From assembly GCF_027570035.1 (NCBI RefSeq), contig NZ_JAKMUU010000001.1:124001-188000 (forward strand): a stretch of DNA of 64,000 nucleotides, in the 5' to 3' direction. Shown piece by piece: positions 30,072 to 40,303 of this stretch. Position 1 is the stretch's first letter. Each line of letters starts with the position of its first letter. The position numbers and the translations under genes are program-made. A model generated the notes under the pieces. It was not told the origin of the DNA. It searched no databases and worked only from the letters and a program-made list of their open reading frames with translations. Source of the stretch: Corynebacterium curieae (GTDB taxonomy: Bacteria; Actinomycetota; Actinomycetes; Mycobacteriales; Mycobacteriaceae).

Positions 30072-31331
30072 TTAATGCTCCGCATCCCACTGCGCTACCT
30101 GCGGCAGCGTATGGCCCATACGATCGCGCTTTGTCCGCAGGTATTCAATATTGTCCGCGTTTGCCGGGGTTGCTAGAGCGGTATGCTGGCTAGCATCTAC
30201 ACCAAAGCCGCTCAGCCCCTCGCCCTTGTGCGGATTATTGGTAAGCAGGTTTGCTGATTCAACCCCGAGGTCCCGGAGAATTTGGCCGGCCACGGAGTAC
30301 TCTCGGGCATCTTCAGGAAGCCCTTGCTCTAAATTGGCATCGACCGTATCCATTCCAGCGTCCTGCAGCCGGTAGGCCTCCAGCTTATGCAGCAGTCCGA
30401 TCCCCCGGCCTTCCTGGCCGCGCAAGTAAATAATGATGCCACTGCCTGCTTGGCTAATACGGCGCATGGACTCGTGCAGCTGTGGGCCGCAATCGCAGCG
30501 GCGAGAACCAAAAGCATCCCCGGTCAGGCATTCGGAATGCACGCGCACTAATACGTCACGGGCGCCACGCAACTGGGAAGGATCACCTGCAACAAGCGCA
30601 ACGTGCTCCTGCCCATCTATGTCGTGGCGGTAGCCAATCGCTGTGAAATCGCCATATTCGGTAGGCAGGTGCGTACTGACCTGGCGAGTTATTTGAGTCT
30701 CGTGCCGGCGGCGCCATTCGATGAGCTGCGCAATAGAAATCATGGAAAGGCCATGTTTATCGGCAAAGCGGCGCAGCTCCGGGGAACGCGCCATATCGGT
30801 TGGATCCTCCTCAGAGACTATCTCGCACAGCACGCCGGCTGGGCGCAAGCCCGCCAACCGCGCAAGATCGATAGAGGCTTCTGTATGCCCATCACGTTCC
30901 AACACCCCACCAGGACGGGCGCATAGGGGCACTACGTGACCGGGGCGGGTGAATTCACTGGGAGTCGTGCTGGGATCGGCTAGGCGGCGTATGGTCTCCG
31001 CCCGCGAGGTAGCAGAAATGCCGGTACTGCCCGTGGCTGCATCAACAGTAACCGTATATGCGGTGCCGCGTATATCCTGATTGACGGCCAGCATCGGCGG
31101 TAGGTTCAGGCGATTGCAATCCTCTGGCAACAAGGGTGCACAGATGTATCCGGAGGAATAGCGCACCATAAAGGCAACGAGTTCCGGGGTGGCTAGCTCA
31201 GCGGCGAAAATCAGATCGCCTTCATTCTCGCGATCCTCGTCATCGATAACAACTACCGGCTTACCAGCGGCGATATCCGCAATGGCTTGGTCGATGGAAT
31301 CCAGACGGATGCAATTATCACTCGCGCTCAT
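30072..31331 (-). CDS. ribBA: Bifunctional 3,4-dihydroxy-2-butanone 4-phosphate synthase / GTP cyclohydrolase II
   Basis: A 419-residue fusion covering both entry steps of riboflavin synthesis. The RibB half (about 1-205) has [16 protein letters not shown], and [14 protein letters not shown] near 160. The RibA half has [21 protein letters not shown], with the zinc cysteines, and [15 protein letters not shown]. The spacing to neighbours is 11 and 32 bases, so it belongs to the rib operon. No FMN riboswitch was seen before it. Confidence 0.97.
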   Translation of the reverse strand: MSASDNCIRLDSIDQAIADIAAGKPVVVIDDEDRENEGDLIFAAELATPELVAFMVRYSSGYICAPLLPEDCNRLNLPPMLAVNQDIRGTAYTVTVDAATGSTGISATSRAETIRRLADPSTTPSEFTRPGHVVPLCARPGGVLERDGHTEASIDLARLAGLRPAGVLCEIVSEEDPTDMARSPELRRFADKHGLSMISIAQLIEWRRRHETQITRQVSTHLPTEYGDFTAIGYRHDIDGQEHVALVAGDPSQLRGARDVLVRVHSECLTGDAFGSRRCDCGPQLHESMRRISQAGSGIIIYLRGQEGRGIGLLHKLEAYRLQDAGMDTVDANLEQGLPEDAREYSVAGQILRDLGVESANLLTNNPHKGEGLSGFGVDASQHTALATPANADNIEYLRTKRDRMGHTLPQVAQWDAEH

Positions 31332-31342
31332 AAGGTAGCAGT

Positions 31343-31957
31343 CTAGTCCTTAGCTTCAGGGGGTAAAGCTTCGGGGTGAAGCATCTTTTCCACGTACTTA
31401 GCCAACACATCCACCTCTAGGTTTACTTCTCCTCCCTCTGGCAATGTGCCATGGATGGTTTCCCGCAAAGTTGTGGGAATCAGGGACACCTCGAACCAAT
31501 CTGAGCCCACGGCGCTCACGGTTAACGAGGTACCACTTACGGCAATGGAGCCCTTTTCTACAACGTAGCGGGCAAGATCGGCAGGCAAGCTAAAACGCAG
31601 CACATCCCAATTCTCTGACGAGGTACGGGTCAGGAGCGTGGCGGTACCATCCACATGGCCCTGCATGATGTGGCCGCCCAATCGGGTTGTGGGCAGTAAC
31701 GCCGGTTCCACGTTGACTGCAGTGCCCGTGGAGAGACGTCCCAGCGCCGTACGGTCGAGGGATTCTTGCATCACATCCGCGCAAAATACCTCCCCCGAAA
31801 GGTCAGTCACCGTAAGGCAGACTCCGTTGATAGCAATAGAGTCACCCAATTCGGCTGCCGCAACGGTGCGCGGGGCGCGGATGCTCAACCGCAGTGCATC
31901 GGCGTGGGGTTCCATTGCCGCGACGGTGCCCAATTCTTGTACCAGCCCAGTAAACAC
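31343..31957 (-). CDS. ribE: Riboflavin synthase alpha subunit
   Basis: A 204-residue enzyme that dismutates two lumazines into riboflavin (named ribC in some actinobacteria). Two lumazine-binding repeats are visible, each with a [13 protein letters not shown] or [16 protein letters not shown] segment. The frame allows an ATG two codons earlier. GTG 31957 is better placed after AAAGG and gives the family N-terminus [10 protein letters not shown]. Downstream of ribD by 54 bases. Confidence 0.95.
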   Translation of the reverse strand: MFTGLVQELGTVAAMEPHADALRLSIRAPRTVAAAELGDSIAINGVCLTVTDLSGEVFCADVMQESLDRTALGRLSTGTAVNVEPALLPTTRLGGHIMQGHVDGTATLLTRTSSENWDVLRFSLPADLARYVVEKGSIAVSGTSLTVSAVGSDWFEVSLIPTTLRETIHGTLPEGGEVNLEVDVLAKYVEKMLHPEALPPEAKD

Positions 31958-32011
31958 ATGCATCCTTTCTGCTCAGAAATCCGATATTTAAGTATTTACT
32001 AATCCAAGTGC

Positions 32012-33034
32012 CTAGCGCACATATTCAATAAGAACATCGTCACCCAACGGCTTCATTCCCACACGCTGGAACCGGGTGGCCTCTTTAAGCGTTTGCGTCA
32101 CCGGATGAGCTAGTACTCCGCGGCCCTCGCCAAGCAATACGGGCGCAATATAAGCAGAGATGGCATCGACCAAATCGGCCTTGAGGAAACTGCTGGCAAG
32201 ACCGGCACCACCTTCCACGAGGACGTCACGGGCACCACTCGCATAGAGCTCATACAATGCTTCATCGATGCTCTCGTACTGCTCGTAGCCCAACTCACGC
32301 AGGTTACTTGCTGCATCACCTGCGGATTTCAAATCGCGCTTGCCTATAACCACACGGCGCGGCTGGTGCTCGCGCAGGCTGCCATTTCTAAAGCGCGCAG
32401 TAAGCGAGGGATTATCGGCTAGCGCCGTACCGGTGCCCACGACGATGGCATCGCGCCGTTCTCTATCGGCATGCACCCAGTCGCGCGCGGCTTCGCCGGT
32501 AATCCATTGGCTAGTTCCATCGGCGGCGGCCGTAAAACCGTCGAGGCTCTGGGCAAATTTAAGCGTTATATGCGGCCTGCGGGTGCGCATGGCCCACAGC
32601 CATGGCACCAACGCGTCTTCAACTTGTGGGGGCTTTTCCAGCTTGATGACGTCCACCCCGGCCTCCGCTAGGGCGCGTGCCCCACCAGCGGCCTGCGAGG
32701 TAGGGTCCGAATGTAGGTAATACACGCGAGCCACACCGGCATCGATAAGCGCCTGCGTACATGGGCCCGTTCGGCCGGTATGCGCACAGGGTTCCAAGGT
32801 AACAACGGCCGTGCCACCGCGAGACTTCTCACCCGCAGCGCGCAGCGCCATGACCTCAGCATGCGCACCGCCCACCGGTTGGGTAGCTCCGACTCCCGCA
32901 ACCTCTCCGGCCGCGGACACGATGACCGCGCCTACCGGTGGATTCGGACTCGTGGTGCCGCGTACCTCTGCACCTGCGGCCATAGCGCGGTCAAGCGCGG
33001 CGGAAATCGTGTCGTCTTCTAGCGCAGCGCCCAC
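32012..33034 (-). CDS. ribD: Bifunctional diaminohydroxyphosphoribosylaminopyrimidine deaminase / 5-amino-6-(5-phosphoribosylamino)uracil reductase
   Basis: A 340-residue two-domain riboflavin enzyme. The deaminase domain has TSPNPPVGAV, GGAHAEVMAL and TLEPCAHTGRTGPC, with the zinc ligands His and two Cys. The reductase domain (from about 140) has FAQSLDGFTAAADG, SQWITG and DVLVEGGAGLASSFL. Its GTG overlaps the rpe stop by one base, so translation is coupled to rpe rather than preceded by a leader. Confidence 0.96.
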   Translation of the reverse strand: MGAALEDDTISAALDRAMAAGAEVRGTTSPNPPVGAVIVSAAGEVAGVGATQPVGGAHAEVMALRAAGEKSRGGTAVVTLEPCAHTGRTGPCTQALIDAGVARVYYLHSDPTSQAAGGARALAEAGVDVIKLEKPPQVEDALVPWLWAMRTRRPHITLKFAQSLDGFTAAADGTSQWITGEAARDWVHADRERRDAIVVGTGTALADNPSLTARFRNGSLREHQPRRVVIGKRDLKSAGDAASNLRELGYEQYESIDEALYELYASGARDVLVEGGAGLASSFLKADLVDAISAYIAPVLLGEGRGVLAHPVTQTLKEATRFQRVGMKPLGDDVLIEYVR

Positions 33035-33702
33035 TAGGCACCCGCCGCCTCTGTGCGCAACTCGTCCACGGCGGTTGCTGGATCTTCTGCCTTAAACACG
33101 GCAGAACCTGCCACAAATGCATCACAGCCAGCTTCTGCTGCTACAGCAATAGTTTCAAGCGAGATACCGCCATCGATTTCGATGACCGTATCAAGCTTTT
33201 GCTCATCGATGCTGCGGCGAAGAACCCGCACCTTCTCTAGCATCTCCGGCATGAACTTCTGTCCGCCGAACCCAGGCTCCACGGACATAACCAGCACCTC
33301 ATCGAAATGATGCAGCTTATCCAGCCATGGCTCGATGGCAGTACCAGGCTTTATGGAAAAGGCCGCACGCACGCCCAAATCGCGAATGCGCTGGGCAAGC
33401 TCCACCGCGGCCTGTTCATCGGCAACGGCCTCAACATGGAAAATTATGGTGTGCGCGCCCGCCTTGGCATAAGTCTCGATCCATTTTTCTGGTTCCTCGA
33501 TCATCAAATGCACGTCTAGCGGCTTGTCGGTGACTCGATGCACCGTAGACGTAATATCTGGGCCAAAAGACAGGTTAGGCACGAAATGCCCGTCCATAAT
33601 GTCCACGTGGACCCAATCGGCCGATTCAATCGCCGCTAGTTGTTCTCCCAAGCGAGAAAAATCGGCTGCCAGAATAGAGGGGGAAATAATCGGTGCAGAC
33701 AT
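33034..33702 (-). CDS. rpe: Ribulose-phosphate 3-epimerase
   Basis: A 222-residue TIM-barrel metalloenzyme linking ribulose-5-phosphate to xylulose-5-phosphate. It shows ISPSILAADFSRLGEQL, the metal/catalytic VHVDIMDGHFVPNLSFGP, and SVEPGFGGQKFMPEML. The frame is open to 33813, but ATG 33702 gives the normal N-terminus. Its product feeds both the pentose phosphate pathway and riboflavin precursor supply, which fits its place before ribD. Confidence 0.97.
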   Translation of the reverse strand: MSAPIISPSILAADFSRLGEQLAAIESADWVHVDIMDGHFVPNLSFGPDITSTVHRVTDKPLDVHLMIEEPEKWIETYAKAGAHTIIFHVEAVADEQAAVELAQRIRDLGVRAAFSIKPGTAIEPWLDKLHHFDEVLVMSVEPGFGGQKFMPEMLEKVRVLRRSIDEQKLDTVIEIDGGISLETIAVAAEAGCDAFVAGSAVFKAEDPATAVDELRTEAAGA

Positions 33703-33721
33703 GCACACCAGTCTATCGCGA

Positions 33722-35275
33722 TTAGTCCTTGCCCCGCCGTAAAGCAGCAAAGAACATCGCATCGGTTCCATGCCGGTGCGGCCACATCTGTACGGATTTC
33801 TCGCGCCCAACATCGCCCATATCGGGAATAAGGGCGTGAGCGTCCAGTTCTGTAGTACCGAGCTCGCTTAACGCACGGTCTACGATGGCGCGGGTCTCGC
33901 GCAAATCTGGCGAGCACGTGGAATATATGACCACACCACCTGGGCGCACGAGATTTAATGCGGAGGATAGGAGCTCAAATTGCAGCCGATTAAGCTCAGC
34001 TATATCGGACTCGGATTTGCGCCACCGTGCCTCAGGCCGGCGACGAAGAGCGCCGAGGCCGGAACAAGGGGCATCGACAAGCACGCGGTCAAAGCCCTCT
34101 CCCACACCGGGATCGCGACCATCGGCCACGTGGACATCAACGGGCAGATCACTTACGGTCTTTTCAATCAGCCGTGCACGATGCGGCGAGACTTCCACCG
34201 CATCCACGTGCGCGGAATCTATGCGAGCGAGCGCCCCCATCAAAGCAGCCTTACCACCGGGACCGGCGCAAAGATCCAGCCACCGGCCAGTGTCCTCGCC
34301 CTCAACGGGTGCCTCGCAAACCGCGCGGGCGATGAGCTGCGAGCCTTCATCCTGCACGGCAGCCAATCCTTGGCGAACAGGCTCCAATTGGCCTGGGTCC
34401 CCAGACTCCATGTACACGGCATAGGGAGAGTAGCGCCCTTCCTCATTGCCGGTCATCAGCGCTAATTCCTCGGCTGAGATTTCCCCGGGACGGGCTACTA
34501 GATGCACTGTGGGGCGGTCCGAGTCCGCGGCTAGGGCAGCCTCCAGCTCTCCTAGCCCCAGCACGCGACTAAACGATTCCGCGATCCACGTGGGGTGGGC
34601 ATGCTTGAAAGCGATAGCCGCGATTTCGCCCTGCGGCGCCAGTTTTTCCAGCCAGCTCTTAGCCGGCGTCCGCGTAATGGTGCGCATAATGCCATTTGCA
34701 AAGCCTTTGGCTTTAACCTCACCGGCAGCTTCCACCAAGCGGACGGTGGTATCAACGGCCGCATGCGCCTCCACTCGGGTATAGAGAACTTGGTATGCCC
34801 CCAAACGCAGAGCATCAACTACGGCTGGGGAGATGGCCTCTAAGGCGCGTGAAGAGCATTCGGCGATGACCGCATCCACCACGCCAAGGGTGCGTAGCGT
34901 CCCATAGGTGATTTCGGTGGCAAACGCGGCGTCGCGTCCCTTAAGCTTCTGCTTTCGCAATGCCTTGGGCAAGATCAGGTTGGCAAAAGCATCGTCATCG
35001 CTTACCTTGCGCACCACGTCAAAGGCCACCGCACGCGGCGCATCTACCCCGGCAGCCAACGCGGCTTGAATCAAGCCAGCTTCCTGACGCTTCCCAGATC
35101 GCTGAGTATTTGCGTTTGCCTGTCGGCCCCGCGGGTGCCCGCTACGGGCACCGCGTTGCGGCCGCTGCGGGCGCCCACCCCGATTCTTCGCACCACCCGT
35201 GGTCCGGGAAGCCCGGGGCTTTCCCTCCGGGGTCTTATCACCGGATTTACTACGGGAACGGAAACCACCACTCAC
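33722..35275 (-). CDS. rsmB: 16S rRNA (cytosine-967-C5)-methyltransferase RsmB family
   Basis: A 517-residue m5C methyltransferase. The N-terminal 65 or so residues are low-complexity and rich in Arg, Gly and Ser. A NusB-like RNA-binding domain follows (about 70-200). The SAM site is [15 protein letters not shown], and the two catalytic motifs are [16 protein letters not shown] and [10 protein letters not shown]. It is coupled to fmt by a GTGA overlap at 35272-35275. The basic tail probably adds RNA affinity. Confidence 0.95.
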   Translation of the reverse strand: MSGGFRSRSKSGDKTPEGKPRASRTTGGAKNRGGRPQRPQRGARSGHPRGRQANANTQRSGKRQEAGLIQAALAAGVDAPRAVAFDVVRKVSDDDAFANLILPKALRKQKLKGRDAAFATEITYGTLRTLGVVDAVIAECSSRALEAISPAVVDALRLGAYQVLYTRVEAHAAVDTTVRLVEAAGEVKAKGFANGIMRTITRTPAKSWLEKLAPQGEIAAIAFKHAHPTWIAESFSRVLGLGELEAALAADSDRPTVHLVARPGEISAEELALMTGNEEGRYSPYAVYMESGDPGQLEPVRQGLAAVQDEGSQLIARAVCEAPVEGEDTGRWLDLCAGPGGKAALMGALARIDSAHVDAVEVSPHRARLIEKTVSDLPVDVHVADGRDPGVGEGFDRVLVDAPCSGLGALRRRPEARWRKSESDIAELNRLQFELLSSALNLVRPGGVVIYSTCSPDLRETRAIVDRALSELGTTELDAHALIPDMGDVGREKSVQMWPHRHGTDAMFFAALRRGKD

Positions 35276-36222
35276 TGAAACGTCACCTCAGCATCCTTGC
35301 CTAGACCGCGCGCCCAATCAGCCGCATTCATCATCTTCTTCCCCGGAGGCTGGATTTTACCCAGACGCACCGGCTGCATGCCGGTACCAACATAAACGGC
35401 GTTTTTCGCAATATGCAGCTGCCCAGGCTCTAATTGCTCCGGCGCAGCGGCCGCATCTTCTAGTTGGCTAACTGGCCCAATCTTCACTCGGGAGTTTCCC
35501 CACATGGTCCACGCGCCGGGGCCTGGGGTATGGGCGCGAATATGCCGGTCAATGGCAAAGGCAGGCTGCGACCATTCCACCCGCGCCTGAGCGGACGCGA
35601 TCTTCGGGGCATAAGTGGCCTCCCCCTGTTGCCGCCGAGCTTCCAGTTCGCCATTTGCCAGGCCGTCCATAGTGGCAACAAGCAAGTCACCGCCGGAATA
35701 GGCAAGCCGGGTCAGAAGGTCGTCGGCAGTATCGGTCGGTTTGATTTCTTCCGTCACGGTGCCCAGCACTGGGCCCGTATCGAGGCCTTCTTCGATCCGG
35801 AAAGTGGATGCGCCAGTAACCTCATCCCCGGCGGCAATGGCAGCCTGCACCGGTGCCGCACCGCGCCATGCAGGAAGCAGGGAAAAGTGCAGGTTTACCC
35901 AGCCATGCTGTGGGAGATCCAGCAGGTCCCTAGTTACCAGATTGCCGTATGCGACCACCGGAATTGCTTCCGGTTCCAGCTCCCGCAGACGGGTGCGCAA
36001 CGCTTGCCCGTCCTCTGAGTCAGGCCGCAAGGTAGCTGGGGTTAGTACCTCGATTCCATGTTCTTGAGCCACCGCCTTCACCGGGCTTGGGTGAAGGGTG
36101 CGGCCACGGCCCCTCTTGGCATCTGGGCGGGTGATTACCGCCACCACCTCGTGCGACGAAGCAAGTAGCTTTTCTAAGGCCACAACTGCTGGCTCCGGGG
36201 TACCGGCAAAAATGATCCGCAT
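35272..36222 (-). CDS. fmt: Methionyl-tRNA formyltransferase
   Basis: A 316-residue enzyme that formylates initiator Met-tRNA with 10-formyl-THF. It shows [15 protein letters not shown] at the N-terminus, [18 protein letters not shown] with the catalytic region, and a C-terminal OB-like tRNA-binding domain. Downstream of def by 75 bases and overlapping rsmB; def-fmt pairing is widespread. GAGGAG lies about 10 bases before the ATG. Confidence 0.97.
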   Translation of the reverse strand: MRIIFAGTPEPAVVALEKLLASSHEVVAVITRPDAKRGRGRTLHPSPVKAVAQEHGIEVLTPATLRPDSEDGQALRTRLRELEPEAIPVVAYGNLVTRDLLDLPQHGWVNLHFSLLPAWRGAAPVQAAIAAGDEVTGASTFRIEEGLDTGPVLGTVTEEIKPTDTADDLLTRLAYSGGDLLVATMDGLANGELEARRQQGEATYAPKIASAQARVEWSQPAFAIDRHIRAHTPGPGAWTMWGNSRVKIGPVSQLEDAAAAPEQLEPGQLHIAKNAVYVGTGMQPVRLGKIQPPGKKMMNAADWARGLGKDAEVTFQ

Positions 36223-36297
36223 GCGGAAAACTCTCCTCTAAGTGTTGTTCAAAGTACTAGGCTACAACGCCACGACGCCTTAGCTATAGCGTGTGGG

Positions 36298-36810
36298 CTA
36301 GGAGGCGTTAAACCATGCGGATTCACGGATGGCCCGCAGGGCGTCTTTGCGTACCGCAGCCTCAAGGCGTTGTAGGAAGAGCACGCCATCGAGGTGGTCT
36401 GTCTCATGCTGAATGCATCGAGCCATGAGGCCGGAATCCACCATTGACATAGGGCGCCCCTCAATATCCTGGCCAGAGACAAAAACCTGATTGTATCGAG
36501 TGGTTTCCGCGCTAATTCCCGGAATGGATAGGCATCCCTCCGGCCCCGTTTGTTCCTGCGTACCTACGGGTGTCCATACTGGGTTGACAATCGCGCCGCG
36601 AAGGCCTGATTGAGTATGCGAGCAGTCATAGACAAAAATGCGTTTCACAATGCCCACTTGGTTTGCCGCAAGCCCTACTCCCCCTGCATTGTCCATGGTT
36701 TCGAGCATGTCGCCCGCCAAAGTACGCAGGCTGGCATCAAAAGTGGTGACTTCTTCGGCGCGCGTGCCCAATACGGGGTCGCCGTAGATACGGATTTCTC
36801 GAGGAGACAT
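36298..36810 (-). CDS. def: Peptide deformylase
   Basis: A 170-residue metallohydrolase that removes the N-formyl group from new proteins. All three family motifs are present: GVGLAANQVG (44-53), EGCLSIP (91-97, metal ligand Cys93) and QHETDH (134-139, HEXXH metal ligands and Glu). A TTG three codons upstream is possible but the ATG at 36810 has better spacing from AAAGG. It precedes fmt. Confidence 0.97.
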   Translation of the reverse strand: MSPREIRIYGDPVLGTRAEEVTTFDASLRTLAGDMLETMDNAGGVGLAANQVGIVKRIFVYDCSHTQSGLRGAIVNPVWTPVGTQEQTGPEGCLSIPGISAETTRYNQVFVSGQDIEGRPMSMVDSGLMARCIQHETDHLDGVLFLQRLEAAVRKDALRAIRESAWFNAS

Positions 36811-36907
36811 GGCAATCAAACCTTTCTGATGGCACCGAGTTCAAGCCCATAGGTACAAGCTTCTTCCCCGCTGAGACTAGCGCATTCTATTCTCCCGTCC
36901 GATGCGG

Positions 36908-38950
36908 CTATCCAACATGGATGGGGTCAACCATAATCCGCAGCGGCAAGTCATCTTTGCGCGCACTTCGCGCCGCGTTCGCGCTGCGCAATGCACGCCC
37001 CAATTGCGAACGAGGCCCCAGCGGTGTGCGGATGACCAATCGCTGTGGTGGGCCAAAGCGCTGGCTATCGTACTCACCGGGCAGGGTCTGGCCTTGTGGA
37101 AGCGGAACTGGGCCTAGTACTTCCGCATGCTCTGGTAAATCCACTAAACTTGCGAAGCCATCAAGCGAGGCATCTGCGCCGTCGATAGCCGCGAAGTGCA
37201 CCGCCGGCGGAAAGCGCACTTCGCGTCGGGCGGCAAGCTCAGTTGCGGCCGCGCCCACCATATCCCACCGGAGAAAGTGCTGAACCACGCTGAGGGATTC
37301 ATCCGCGGCCACAATAATTCGACCGCCCTTGAAACGCGGCTGCACCAGCGTCGCCGCCTGTGCCCATTTTGCAAGAGTGTCCTCCGTGGCGCGGAGGTCC
37401 TGCCGGTTTAGCAACGCCCCTGCGTCCAAAAGCAGTGCTGCGCCATACGCGCCGGCCTTTACCCTCGGTTCAGCGCCCGGGGTGGCAATGACTAGAGCCG
37501 GGGAATTCTCTACCGCATCAAGCACCTTGTTCCCGCCCGAGACCACCACGCGGGTATTGGGAAAGGCACGCCCTAACTCCTCAGCGGTGCGCTCGGAGCC
37601 TAAGACGATGGCCCGCAAGCGTGGGGAACCGCATTCAGCACACCGATGCCGCGCCTCGATGCGCCCACACCACCGGCAGGTAGGCATTCCGGCTTCTTCC
37701 GCACCGCCTTCGCTTGCCGACGTCCCTTTCGGCGGCAGCCCCAATGGCCCATTGCAGTGGCGGCAACGCGCCGGGGCCCTACACTGACCGCACGCCAAAA
37801 TGGGCGCGTAGCCCTTACGCGGCACTTGAACCAATACTGGTTCCCCACGATCCAGCGCTTGATGCGCGGCTTGGAAGGCTTGGGCTTGCACCGAGGTGGT
37901 CCCGCCGTGTAAATCGCGGGCAATCGATAGCCCAAACGATCCGACGGCCTCGATGGCCGGGCACCGAGCAGCGATCGTATTCGCGCTAGCCACCACATCG
38001 TGGGCCCACCCCGATTCCACAAGAAGTTGGGTTTCCGCAGTGCGGGAATGATTGGCCAAGATCATACTGCAGCCTTCAAAAGCCGAGCGGGTGGTCAGCA
38101 CTTCTCTGGCGTGAACATATGGTTTGAGGTTATCCACCAGATTATCGTTGCCGTCATCTAGAATCACCGCCAGCTGCAGGTCTTTGACTGGTGCGAAAGC
38201 CGCGGACCGTGTCCCAATGACCACGCGCGCCTGGCCCACCAGCGCGGAGAGGTAACGCCGGTAGCGCGCCTGCGGGCCCATACTATTGCTCAGTACGGTA
38301 ATCTGCTTTGCCCCTAGAATCTGGCGCAGGGCTGCTTCTAGGGCGTCGATGGTTTTCTGATCCGGAGCCACTAGGAGGACGCCGCCTCCTCCTAGCGCCA
38401 CCTTTGCTGCCAGGGCCGCCAAGGCATGTGCCCAGTCATCCCCCGGGGCAATCTGCCATGCGGCTCGGGCGAGCTTTCCGGCCAAGATCGAGTCTACGAA
38501 TGCCTCACCATGCTGGTAGGCCGACCATCCGGAAAGGTCAGGCTCACTCGTGGTGCCGAGCTCTTCCCAGGGGGTCTGCAGATCGGATTCTTCTGCCTTC
38601 GCATGCCGGGGTGGGATAGCTGAGCGGATAATGTCCGAGCGAACCCCGCCGTAACGGTCAGCAAGGGCGTCAACAAGCCGAACCAGCTGCGGCGGATAAA
38701 CCTGGAAGGGTGAGATGATGCGCTCGATAAAACGCAGGTTGCCGCCAAATTCAGAGTCATGCAGCCGTTCTAGGACCACGGCATCAACCAAGCGTCCATT
38801 GAAACGGATGCGCACCTTAATCCCCGGTTGTACTTCCTCCGAATCCGCCTCTTCTACGAGGTAATCAAAGCCCCGGTCAAGGTGCGCGACCCCCAAAAGC
38901 GGCAACACCCGCGCAACCGGTTTCCGGGTGGCGGGTGTTTTCTTTGGCAT
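36908..38950 (-). CDS. priA: Primosomal protein PriA homolog, helicase motifs degenerate
   Basis: A 680-residue PriA-family protein for replication restart. The N-terminal 3'-end-binding domain and zinc-binding cysteines (CGQCRAPARCRHC, CRWCGR, HRCAECG) are present, as is GTRSAAFAPVKDL. The Walker A expected after the DNA-binding domain is missing: the region reads ALAAKVALGGGGVLLVAPD. The DEAH position reads ILDDGNDN. It is therefore unlikely to be an active ATPase, a condition reported for actinobacterial PriA. Start ATG 38950; it follows metK by 11 bases. Confidence 0.93.
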   Translation of the reverse strand: MPKKTPATRKPVARVLPLLGVAHLDRGFDYLVEEADSEEVQPGIKVRIRFNGRLVDAVVLERLHDSEFGGNLRFIERIISPFQVYPPQLVRLVDALADRYGGVRSDIIRSAIPPRHAKAEESDLQTPWEELGTTSEPDLSGWSAYQHGEAFVDSILAGKLARAAWQIAPGDDWAHALAALAAKVALGGGGVLLVAPDQKTIDALEAALRQILGAKQITVLSNSMGPQARYRRYLSALVGQARVVIGTRSAAFAPVKDLQLAVILDDGNDNLVDNLKPYVHAREVLTTRSAFEGCSMILANHSRTAETQLLVESGWAHDVVASANTIAARCPAIEAVGSFGLSIARDLHGGTTSVQAQAFQAAHQALDRGEPVLVQVPRKGYAPILACGQCRAPARCRHCNGPLGLPPKGTSASEGGAEEAGMPTCRWCGRIEARHRCAECGSPRLRAIVLGSERTAEELGRAFPNTRVVVSGGNKVLDAVENSPALVIATPGAEPRVKAGAYGAALLLDAGALLNRQDLRATEDTLAKWAQAATLVQPRFKGGRIIVAADESLSVVQHFLRWDMVGAAATELAARREVRFPPAVHFAAIDGADASLDGFASLVDLPEHAEVLGPVPLPQGQTLPGEYDSQRFGPPQRLVIRTPLGPRSQLGRALRSANAARSARKDDLPLRIMVDPIHVG

Positions 38951-38961
38951 AGGCCTCGATT

Positions 38962-40194
38962 CTACAGGCCGGCGGCAGCGCGCAACGCTTCTACTCGGTT
39001 CAACTGCTCCCACGGCAGTTCAACATCGGTACGGCCAAAGTGGCCATAGGCCGCAGTTTGGGCATAAATGGGGCGAAGCAGATCCAGCTCGCGAATGATA
39101 GCTGCAGGTCGCAGGTCAAAAACCTCATTTACCGCAGCTTGAATATTCGCATCGCTCAACCCTTCCTTAGCGGTACCGAAGGTCTCGACGTACAAACCAA
39201 CCGGCTTTGCACGACCAATTGCGTATGCAACCTGTACCTCGGCGCGGTCAGCTAGCCCAGCGGCGACGATATTCTTTGCCACCCACCGCATGGCGTATGC
39301 TGCGGAGCGATCCACCTTGCTGGGATCCTTGCCGGAGAAAGCACCGCCGCCGTGACGGGCCATGCCACCATAGGTATCAACGATAATCTTGCGTCCGGTT
39401 AACCCAGCATCTCCCATCGGGCCACCGAGAATGAAGGAACCGGAAGGGTTCACCAGCAGGTTTGTGTCCTTGGTGTAGTACTTTTCCAAGCCCGCATCTT
39501 TGATAACCCATTCCAGAACCTCGCTGCGCAGAGGTCCTTCGAGCCAAGCGCTATCGACCTCGGTATCGTGCTGCGTGGAGATAACCACAGTATCTAGGTG
39601 GGAAGGCTCATTATCATCGGTGTAGGCAAAGGTAACCTGGGTTTTTCCGTCCGGACGCAGGTGATCGACAATGCCTTCCTTGCGTACTTGTGTCAGGCGA
39701 CGAGACAACCGGTGTGCCAAAGCAATAGGCAGCGGCATGTATTCGGCGGTTTCATTTGAAGCGTAGCCGAACATCAGCCCTTGGTCGCCGGCACCAGCGG
39801 TATCGTTTTCCTCATCATAATCTTCGCCTTGGGCGCGAGCCTCGGTGGAGTGATCTACGCCGGCGCCGATCTCCTGGGATTGCTCGCCAATGGCAATGTT
39901 GACGCCACAGGTATTACCGTCGAAGCCAACCTCTGAAGAAGTAAAGCCGATGGACTTCAGGGTATTGCGCACGAGGGCTGGGATTTCTACATATGCTTCG
40001 GTGCGTACCTCGCCCACCACGTGAACCTGTCCCGTAGTCACCAGGGTTTCCACGGCGACACGGGATTGAGGATCCTTTTCCAGCAAGGCATCAAGGATGG
40101 CGTCAGAAATGGCGTCACAAATCTTGTCGGGATGGCCTTCCGTAACGGACTCGCTGGTAAAAAGACGAGTTGCCACTACAGCGTTATCAGTCAC
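38962..40194 (-). CDS. metK: S-adenosylmethionine synthetase
   Basis: A 410-residue enzyme making SAM from methionine and ATP. Signatures are [23 protein letters not shown] and [19 protein letters not shown] (P-loop-like and K+/Mg2+ sites). GTG 40194 is chosen because AAAGGAAG lies just upstream, within the longer frame that reaches 40215. A perfect McbR-type operator lies 75 bases upstream, so methionine-pathway control is expected. It forms a pair with priA downstream. Confidence 0.97.
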   Translation of the reverse strand: MTDNAVVATRLFTSESVTEGHPDKICDAISDAILDALLEKDPQSRVAVETLVTTGQVHVVGEVRTEAYVEIPALVRNTLKSIGFTSSEVGFDGNTCGVNIAIGEQSQEIGAGVDHSTEARAQGEDYDEENDTAGAGDQGLMFGYASNETAEYMPLPIALAHRLSRRLTQVRKEGIVDHLRPDGKTQVTFAYTDDNEPSHLDTVVISTQHDTEVDSAWLEGPLRSEVLEWVIKDAGLEKYYTKDTNLLVNPSGSFILGGPMGDAGLTGRKIIVDTYGGMARHGGGAFSGKDPSKVDRSAAYAMRWVAKNIVAAGLADRAEVQVAYAIGRAKPVGLYVETFGTAKEGLSDANIQAAVNEVFDLRPAAIIRELDLLRPIYAQTAAYGHFGRTDVELPWEQLNRVEALRAAAGL

Positions 40195-40251
40195 AAAAAC
40201 TTCCTTTGTTCGCACTATTGGTTCGATGCTGTGGGTTTTCTACGCCCAAGC

Positions 40252-40284
40252 CTAATACCACGTAAGCCTAGACCAAGCGGTCTA
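40252..40284 (-). promoter_or_regulatory. metK promoter with McbR operator
   Basis: TAGACCAAGCGGTCTA (40269-40284) fits the C. glutamicum McbR box TAGAC-N6-GTCTA exactly, with arms extended to 6 bases. A -10-like TATTAG (minus, 40252-40257) places the box over the -35 region, a repressor position. metK belongs to the McbR regulon in C. glutamicum. Confidence 0.82.
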
Positions 40285-40303
40285 TAAATGCAATTTTAGT
40301 TGT

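Noticed and set aside
31958..33040. Possible FMN riboswitch for the rib genes
   Set aside because: rpe overlaps ribD, and the ribD-ribE gap is 54 bases without the conserved RFN helices.
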